A stretch of 10,354 nt of DNA from JAKOQB01 sp036824465 (GTDB lineage Bacteria > Pseudomonadota > Gammaproteobacteria > Burkholderiales > Burkholderiaceae_F). Positions 6,126-10,354 of the stretch are shown one piece after another. Within the stretch, counting starts at the first letter, position 1. Each line of letters opens with the position of its first letter. The DNA is taken from contig DAITAC010000128.1 of assembly GCA_036824465.1 (NCBI GenBank), positions 1 to 10,354 on the forward strand. The letters run 5' to 3'. The position numbers were made by a program, and so were the translations under genes. The notes under the pieces were generated by a model. It ran no database searches. It was not told the origin of the DNA and saw only the letters and a program-made list of their open reading frames with translations.

Positions 6126-7184
6126 CTATCGAGCGGGCCGCAGCTCCATTCCCGCTGCCGTCTGCCGGATCTCGAGCGTTTGCAGCATTGACATGCCGAG
6201 CAGTGGTACCGGTAGCGCCGGCAGCGCAGCCACCCGGACGTCTTCGGCGGCAAAGGGGCCGAACGTCAACCGCTTGACGCGGATCGCGTAGCCCACCGCC
6301 TGCCCGTTGGCGGTGTTGGAGGTCACTTCAGGTCCCTGGTAGTAGCCGAGTTGTCGCGCGAGCTCGGCCGGAATCGCCACGCCGGTTGCGCCGGTGTCGA
6401 CCATGAACTGAACCCGTTGATCTTCAATCATGCCGTCGAGGTAGTAGTGGCCATCGGCGGCCTTGGGGATGAAGAGGCCGCCGCCGGCGAGAGTGCGGAC
6501 CGTTTCCGGCGCGGCCACGACGGGTGTGCCTGACACCACCGGCCGGTCTGAGGTGCGCAGTGCGAAGCCGCTCGGATGCTGGGCGTCCGGCTCGATGTGA
6601 ACCGTGAGCGTCGAGCTCGCAACGATGTCCAGCCCGTTCGTGATGATCGTGCGCTGCTCACGTACGAACTTGCCGGTCGCGGCACACCATGCCGCGCCAT
6701 GTCGCAGCCGCCATGCGTAGGTGCCAAGCGGAACCGCTATGGCGGAGGTCTGGTTGGCGGGCAGCGCGACGTTGATCAGGACCTGCTCGCCCGACATCAG
6801 GTCCACCATGCGATCGACCGGCGTCTGGTTGATGAACTGCGTGGAAGAGCGCGCGCTCGCACCGGTGCGCCAGTTTGGATTCGCCGTCGTTGCTCCCGCA
6901 ACGGGAAACGGATCGGCGCAGGCCGGGTTCAGGCGTTGCAGAATGCCTGCTGTTTGGCCGCTGTTGCTGCCTGCGGCAAGGCCTGGCGCGGAGCGCTGCT
7001 TCCAAAGAACCGCACCAAGGACAAACAGACAAAGGAGCAGCAGCAACAGACGCCCACGGCCGGCGGACGACGTGCGGCTGCGCTTGCTTTTCGATGGGCG
7101 CGAGCGCCCTGACTCACGACGCGGATCATCCGGGTGCGCGTTCTCGCTTGGCTTGCGCCATCCGTCCCGATCCTGCTCATTCAT
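6126..7184 (-). CDS. Membrane-anchored retropepsin-like aspartic protease (TIGR02281-type) with extra N-terminal domain
   Basis: 352 residues. The C-terminal about 115 residues are a single-lobe clan AA aspartic protease: FMVDTGATGVAIP (260-272, catalytic Asp263), a middle strand with TANGQ (291-295) and PLLGMSML (327-334), the hydrophobic-Gly partner of the active site. Such proteins supply one Asp per chain and work as dimers. The N-terminus is very hydrophilic and basic (1-45), then a single transmembrane segment (45-62), so the protease should face the periplasm. Residues about 110-200 form a beta-rich domain I do not recognise, with a possible Cys90-Cys167 pair; many family members are much shorter and lack this. 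Start ATG 7184 has GAGG 7 bases upstream. It is convergent with the transporter and lies downstream of iclR on the same strand, with 140 bases between. Natural substrate is unknown. Confidence 0.88.
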   Translation of the reverse strand: MNEQDRDGWRKPSENAHPDDPRRESGRSRPSKSKRSRTSSAGRGRLLLLLLCLFVLGAVLWKQRSAPGLAAGSNSGQTAGILQRLNPACADPFPVAGATTANPNWRTGASARSSTQFINQTPVDRMVDLMSGEQVLINVALPANQTSAIAVPLGTYAWRLRHGAAWCAATGKFVREQRTIITNGLDIVASSTLTVHIEPDAQHPSGFALRTSDRPVVSGTPVVAAPETVRTLAGGGLFIPKAADGHYYLDGMIEDQRVQFMVDTGATGVAIPAELARQLGYYQGPEVTSNTANGQAVGYAIRVKRLTFGPFAAEDVRVAALPALPVPLLGMSMLQTLEIRQTAAGMELRPAR

Positions 7185-7235
7185 CGATTGCCCTCAATCG
7201 CTTCGAATCGACGACAAGCTTAGGGGAGGGGGCCT

Positions 7236-7249
7236 CGATCCGCGGATCG
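7236..7249. repeat. Perfect 14-bp palindrome CGATCCGCGGATCG
   Basis: The 14 bases are identical to their reverse complement and lie 51 bases upstream of the protease start codon, in the 140-base interval between iclR and the protease. With no loop, it fits a dimeric protein-binding site better than a hairpin. No known operator is recognised. Confidence 0.4.
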
Positions 7250-7276
7250 GCCATCCGGGTGTAGGTGACATGGGTA

Positions 7277-7293
7277 CGTGCCTGGCCGGCACG
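7277..7293 (-). terminator. Possible stem-loop downstream of iclR
   Basis: CGTGCC-TGGCC-GGCACG forms a 6-bp GC-rich stem with a 5-base loop, 31 bases past the iclR stop on the minus strand. There is no U-tract on the minus-strand side, so intrinsic termination is uncertain. Confidence 0.25.
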
Positions 7294-7324
7294 GCGGCAA
7301 GCGCCAGGAGTTCTCGTCTTAACC

Positions 7325-8125
7325 TCAAGCCAGCTTGGACGAAATCGCGCGCGCGGTTTCGATGACGAGCGGTGCCAGCTCCGCCTTGGCCTTGGCGAGC
7401 GTCCAGCGAGTCGCGGGGACGGAAATGTTGATCGCGCCCGCCGGACTTCCATCGGGTCGGACCAATGGCGCGGCCACGTTGATGTCACCGCGGTAGTACT
7501 CCGCATTGGCGTACGCGAAACCCTTTGCTGCCGCTTCGGTGATCAGTCGCCGCAGGGCGCTTTCCGCGGTCACTGTGGTCGAGGTGAACGCGCGCCGTTC
7601 GCCCGCGCGGAAAATCTCGCGCACCTGCGTGGCTGGCAGCAGCGACAGGTACGCACGCCCGGACGCAGTGCAGAACATCGGCAGGCGTCGACCGATGGGC
7701 ATGTGATGGGCGATGCTCTTGTGCCCCGGGAACCGAGCTACGAACACCATGTCGGCGCCATCGGGTTCCGACAGATTGACCGTCTCTCCGCAGCGGCGAT
7801 TCAGGTCGAACAGATACGGATTGCTCGCGGCGACCAGGCGGCTCGTTTCGAGGTAGCGAAAGCCGAGATCACACGCGCGCGGGCTCAGTTGGTAGCGCCG
7901 CGCGTCATGCATGCGCCGCAGGTAACCAAGTGCTTCGAGCGTGAACACGACGCGCTGCACGGAACTCTTGCTGAGTCGGGTCGCGGTGGCCAACTCGACC
8001 AGATTCATCGCCGATCGCTCGGCCGAGAACGATGCCAGCAACGCCAGCCCCTTGGCCAACCCGACGATGTACAGCGGTGACGACTCAGGTTCGCTTGCAC
8101 GGCGGGCGGAGGGGGGCATTGACAT
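7325..8125 (-). CDS. IclR-family transcriptional regulator
   Basis: 266 residues, typical for the family. The N-terminal winged helix-turn-helix spans about 17-80 (SPLYIVGLAKGLALLASF, then NLVELATATRLSKSSVQRVVFTLEALGYL with the recognition helix around 52-62), followed by the effector-binding domain: YLETSRLVAASNPYLFDLNRRCGETVNLS (91-119), GRRLPMFCTASGRAYLSLLP (145-164), KGFAYANAEYYRGDINVAAPLV (201-222) and GAINISVPATR (230-240). The domain order and the RRLPMxCTASGRA stretch recall the PcaR/PcaU branch. I chose ATG 8125; the frame is open to 8308 but that extension would overlap the divergent oxidase and the operator region. It is divergent from the FAD oxidase, with 82 bases between start codons. 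The tandem palindromes there are the likely site of regulation of both genes; family members can repress or activate, and the effector is probably a substrate or product of the oxidase pathway (inference). Confidence 0.93.
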   Translation of the reverse strand: MSMPPSARRASEPESSPLYIVGLAKGLALLASFSAERSAMNLVELATATRLSKSSVQRVVFTLEALGYLRRMHDARRYQLSPRACDLGFRYLETSRLVAASNPYLFDLNRRCGETVNLSEPDGADMVFVARFPGHKSIAHHMPIGRRLPMFCTASGRAYLSLLPATQVREIFRAGERRAFTSTTVTAESALRRLITEAAAKGFAYANAEYYRGDINVAAPLVRPDGSPAGAINISVPATRWTLAKAKAELAPLVIETARAISSKLA

Positions 8126-8147
8126 GGCAGGTCTGGGGCCGATACGC

Positions 8148-8184
8148 TGTATCGAAAATCGATTGTAATGTATCGATAATCGAT
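8148..8184. promoter_or_regulatory. Tandem palindromic operator, two ATCGA-N3-TCGAT sites 21 bp apart
   Basis: The iclR-oxidase divergent region holds two copies of the 16-bp element TGTATCGA(A/T)AATCGAT, at 8148-8163 and 8169-8184, differing at one base. Each contains an inverted repeat: ATCGA-AAA-TCGAT (8151-8163) and ATCGA-TAA-TCGAT (8172-8184); the second extends to TATCGAT-A-ATCGATA (8171-8185). The 21-bp centre-to-centre distance is two helical turns, placing two regulator dimers on the same DNA face. The sites also contain AT-rich hexamers such as GATAAT (8175-8180) and, on the minus strand, TACAAT, so promoters of both genes probably overlap them. Assignment to the adjacent IclR protein is inference from position. 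Confidence 0.75.
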
Positions 8185-8207
8185 AGATCGGTAAAGGGAG
8201 ACACGTC

Positions 8208-9524
8208 ATGAGAGGTCCCGCCGCGCTCGGACCTGAACAGCAGGCGTCGCTATGGGTCGCCACGGCCGCACCGGCACCCGAATGTGCGTCGCTGGACGGC
8301 GAGGTCAATGCGGATGTGTGCGTGATTGGCGGCGGCTACACAGGGTTTTCCTGCGCGCTCGCGCTTGCGCAAAGCCGCACCGACGTGGTTGTCCTCGAAT
8401 CGCAGGCAATCGGGCACGGAGGCTCGGGCCGCAACGGCGGGCAGGTGATTCCCGGCCTCAAGCAGGACCCCGACGAGATCCTGGCCGCGGTCGGGCCGGC
8501 GGTGGGGGAGCGGATGATCGAACTCGCGGGAAGCGCGGCCGATCGCACGTTTTCCCTCATCGAACGTTATGGGATTGCCTGCGATGCGCGCCCGGGCGGC
8601 TGGCTGCAGCCGGCGCATTCGGCGGCGGCGCTGGCAACGATCACGAGTCGTGCCAATGCCTGGGCACGGCGCGGCGCGAAGGTCGAAGTCCTCGACCGCG
8701 CACAGACAGCGCAGGCGCTGGGCACGCCGTTCTATCACGGCGGCTGGATCGATCGGCGCGCCGGCGCAGTGCAGCCGTTGTCGTACGCGCGTGGCCTCGC
8801 GCGCGCGGCCATCGAGCAGGGCGGGCGCGCCTTTGTCTATTCGCCGGCGCAGTCGCTGAAGCGCGAATCGGATCGCTGGATCGTCTCGACCCCGCATGGA
8901 AAGGTCAGGGCGCGCACGGTGGTGCTGGCGACGGACGCCTATTCCGGCAGTCTCTGGCCCGACCTGCAGCGCAATTTCGTCGGTCTGAACAGTGTGCAGA
9001 TCGCAACCGACGTCCTGCCCCCCGAGTTGCGCAGGACCATCATCCCGTGTGACCTGCCGGTGTCCGAGACGCGCAAGCTCGTTTACTACTATCGCGTCAA
9101 CAACGACGGGCGCTTCATCATGGGCGGCCGCGGCAACGTCGAGGGCATGATTCCGGAACACGTGTTCGCGGCGCTGCGCATGGTGTCAGAGCGCCTCTTT
9201 CCGCAATTGAAGGGGATCAACTGGCCGTATCGCTGGTGGGGCCAGGTCGGGCTCACGCTCGACTGGCTGCCGCATCTGGCCGAACCCGCGCCCGGGTTAT
9301 GGAGCGGCAGCGGCTACTGTGGCCGTGGCGTCGCAATGGCGACGGCCATGGGACTGGTATTGGCAAACCGTGTGCTCGGAGGAACACTTGCACGCAACGA
9401 TCCGGCGCTGGACTTTCCGGTCAAGCCACTGCGACGTGTGCCGCTGTGGGCGCTGCGCAAGCCAGGCGTCGCTTCGGCGATCATGTGGTTCCGGCTGCGC
9501 GAGACACTGGGTTTTCCCGCTTGA
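8208..9524 (+). CDS. FAD-dependent amine/amino-acid oxidase (DAO family, PuuB-like)
   Basis: 438 residues. It belongs to the D-amino-acid-oxidase-like flavoproteins that oxidise a C-N bond to an imine, passing electrons to oxygen or another acceptor. Visible features are the Rossmann dinucleotide-binding motif VCVIGGGYTGFSCALALA (37-54) ending in the acidic VVVLES (60-65), the GHGGSGRNGGQV flavin loop (69-80) typical of gamma-glutamylputrescine oxidase relatives, ARTVVLATDAYSGSLWP in the middle (the second FAD contact), and the C-terminal GLWSGSGYCGRGVAMATAMG segment. The start ATG 8208 has AAGGGAG about 7 bases upstream. It is the first gene after the tandem operator and is followed 67 bases later by a periplasmic binding protein, implying a joint uptake-and-oxidation unit. 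No puuA, puuC or puuD partner is visible, so the substrate may be a polyamine derivative, another amine or an amino acid. Confidence 0.9.
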   Translation: MRGPAALGPEQQASLWVATAAPAPECASLDGEVNADVCVIGGGYTGFSCALALAQSRTDVVVLESQAIGHGGSGRNGGQVIPGLKQDPDEILAAVGPAVGERMIELAGSAADRTFSLIERYGIACDARPGGWLQPAHSAAALATITSRANAWARRGAKVEVLDRAQTAQALGTPFYHGGWIDRRAGAVQPLSYARGLARAAIEQGGRAFVYSPAQSLKRESDRWIVSTPHGKVRARTVVLATDAYSGSLWPDLQRNFVGLNSVQIATDVLPPELRRTIIPCDLPVSETRKLVYYYRVNNDGRFIMGGRGNVEGMIPEHVFAALRMVSERLFPQLKGINWPYRWWGQVGLTLDWLPHLAEPAPGLWSGSGYCGRGVAMATAMGLVLANRVLGGTLARNDPALDFPVKPLRRVPLWALRKPGVASAIMWFRLRETLGFPA

Positions 9525-9591
9525 ACCGAGTAACCGACATCGACGTACCATCCGTGTCGTCCCGAACGTGAACCAGAGGAGGAGACTCATC

Positions 9592-10353
9592 ATGACCCAC
9601 CATTTCAGTCGCTGGCTGCACGCGCTCGCCTTTGCCTCTGTTGCCGCTGCCACCACGGCATCGCTGGCGCAACCGACCATCAAGGTCGGATCGACGCCGA
9701 CCGGGGTGCCCTTCACTTTCATGGACACCAAGACGCAGACGATCGAGGGCGCGATGGTGGATCTGATCACTGCCATCGGCCAGGATCAGGGATTCAAGGT
9801 CCAGGTCGAGGCCACGCCGTTCTCGGCGCTGATTCCATCGCTGACCAGCAACAAGATCGATGTGATCTCGGCAGCCATGCTGATCACCGCCGCGCGCAAG
9901 GAGGTCATCGACTTCAGCGACCCGGTGTTCCCGTATCCGGAAGGCCTGATCGTCAAGGCCGATGACAACAAGATCTACAAGTCGCTGGCCGATCTCAAGG
10001 GTGAAGTTGTCGGCGCCCAGGTAGGGACCGTCTACGTCGACTTCCTGAAGAAGAACGGCGAGTTTCCCGAAGTGAAGACCTATGACTCCATCGCCGACAT
10101 CATTCGCGATGTTGGCCTGGGTCGGCTCAAGGCGGGGTTCGGCGATGCGCCCATCGTGCGCTACCAGCTTTCGCAGCGCAAAGATGCCGGCGCCAAGGTT
10201 TCCGAGACGTATGAGCCGAAGATGGACGGCTATGTGGGCATGGGCCTTCGCAAAGGGGACAAGGAGCTGCTTGCAAAGATCAACGCCGGGCTCGCCAAGA
10301 TGAAGAGCAGCGGCAGGCTGGACGAGATCCTGAAGAAGTGGAACCTCAAGTAG
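9592..10353 (+). CDS. Periplasmic ABC-transporter substrate-binding protein, family 3 (amino-acid type)
   Basis: 253 residues, complete to the TAG at 10351. A Sec signal peptide (1 to about 26, cleavage after SLA) precedes a bilobed binding protein of the SBP_bac_3 family. Family features are GVPFTFMD (38-45), IEGAMVDLITAIG (51-63), PFSALIPSLTSNKIDVISAAMLITAARKEVIDFSDPVF (76-113), AQVGTVYVDFLKK (142-154), GRLKAGFGDAPI (177-188) and the C-terminal INAGLAKMKSSGRLDEILKKW. Arg102 and Asp185 are at the positions that in this family contact the alpha-carboxylate and alpha-amino groups of amino-acid ligands, so an amino acid or close analogue is likely. The start ATG 9592 has a strong AGAGGAGGAGA ribosome site; the frame is open further upstream but only inside the oxidase gene. 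It probably shares a transcript with the oxidase. Permease and ATPase genes are expected beyond the right edge. Confidence 0.94.
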   Translation: MTHHFSRWLHALAFASVAAATTASLAQPTIKVGSTPTGVPFTFMDTKTQTIEGAMVDLITAIGQDQGFKVQVEATPFSALIPSLTSNKIDVISAAMLITAARKEVIDFSDPVFPYPEGLIVKADDNKIYKSLADLKGEVVGAQVGTVYVDFLKKNGEFPEVKTYDSIADIIRDVGLGRLKAGFGDAPIVRYQLSQRKDAGAKVSETYEPKMDGYVGMGLRKGDKELLAKINAGLAKMKSSGRLDEILKKWNLK

Positions 10354-10354
10354 C

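Noticed and set aside
8126..8308. Upstream extension of the IclR protein to ATG 8308
   Set aside because: It would cover the tandem operator and overlap the divergent oxidase start; the family begins near ATG 8125.
9319..9591. N-terminal extension of the substrate-binding protein
   Set aside because: It overlaps the oxidase 3' end out of frame; the signal peptide and ribosome site fix the start at 9592.
1..10354. Mobile elements, CRISPR arrays, tRNA or rRNA genes
   Set aside because: Read through for transposase motifs, regularly spaced repeats and RNA gene signatures; none seen.

Overview
The window reads as a draft scaffold from a GC-rich (roughly low-to-mid 60s % by eye) proteobacterium. 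Gene content is most like an environmental betaproteobacterium (Burkholderiales-like): an OmcA/MtrC-type multiheme cytochrome, a TIGR02281-type membrane-anchored retropepsin, an IclR-controlled amine or amino-acid uptake and oxidation unit, and an ArsM arsenite methyltransferase. The taxonomic guess is inference; there is no rRNA or other marker gene here. Three runs of exactly 100 N (2089-2188, 3447-3546, 5602-5701) are scaffold gaps. At least two of them must hide far more than 100 bases, because the genes they interrupt lack large parts.

Left part, minus strand (1-2237). A phosphotransferase of the APH/choline-kinase fold (5' part lost in gap 1) overlaps by ATGA with a divergent enolase paralogue. 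Downstream, running off the left edge, is the N-terminus of a class III nucleotidyl cyclase whose two metal-binding aspartates are both replaced. Kinase and enolase look like a translationally coupled pair, probably acting on a phosphorylated hydroxy-acid other than 2-phosphoglycerate (inference).

Middle (2238-4689). arsM lies on the plus strand behind a plausible sigma-70 promoter. It faces, across gap 2, the 5' two-fifths or so of an OmcA/MtrC-family outer-membrane c-type cytochrome on the minus strand. The 413 bases upstream of the cytochrome hold no gene I can support.

Right-middle (4690-7184). A small NTF2/SnoaL-like protein and an EamA/DMT-family transporter follow each other on the plus strand. 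They converge on a minus-strand membrane-anchored retropepsin-like aspartic protease.

Right end (7325-10353). An IclR regulator is divergent from a PuuB-like FAD-dependent amine/amino-acid oxidase, which is followed by a periplasmic amino-acid-type ABC binding protein. The short divergent promoter region carries two near-identical copies of a 16-bp element containing the palindrome ATCGA-N3-TCGAT, exactly 21 bp apart. This is the clearest regulatory signal in the window and very likely the IclR operator. Together these genes look like a regulated uptake-plus-oxidation module whose ABC permease and ATPase genes probably lie just past the right edge.

I found no mobile element, CRISPR array, tRNA or rRNA. 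The most unusual items are the active-site-altered enolase with its coupled kinase, the metal-site-degenerate cyclase, and the tandem operator.
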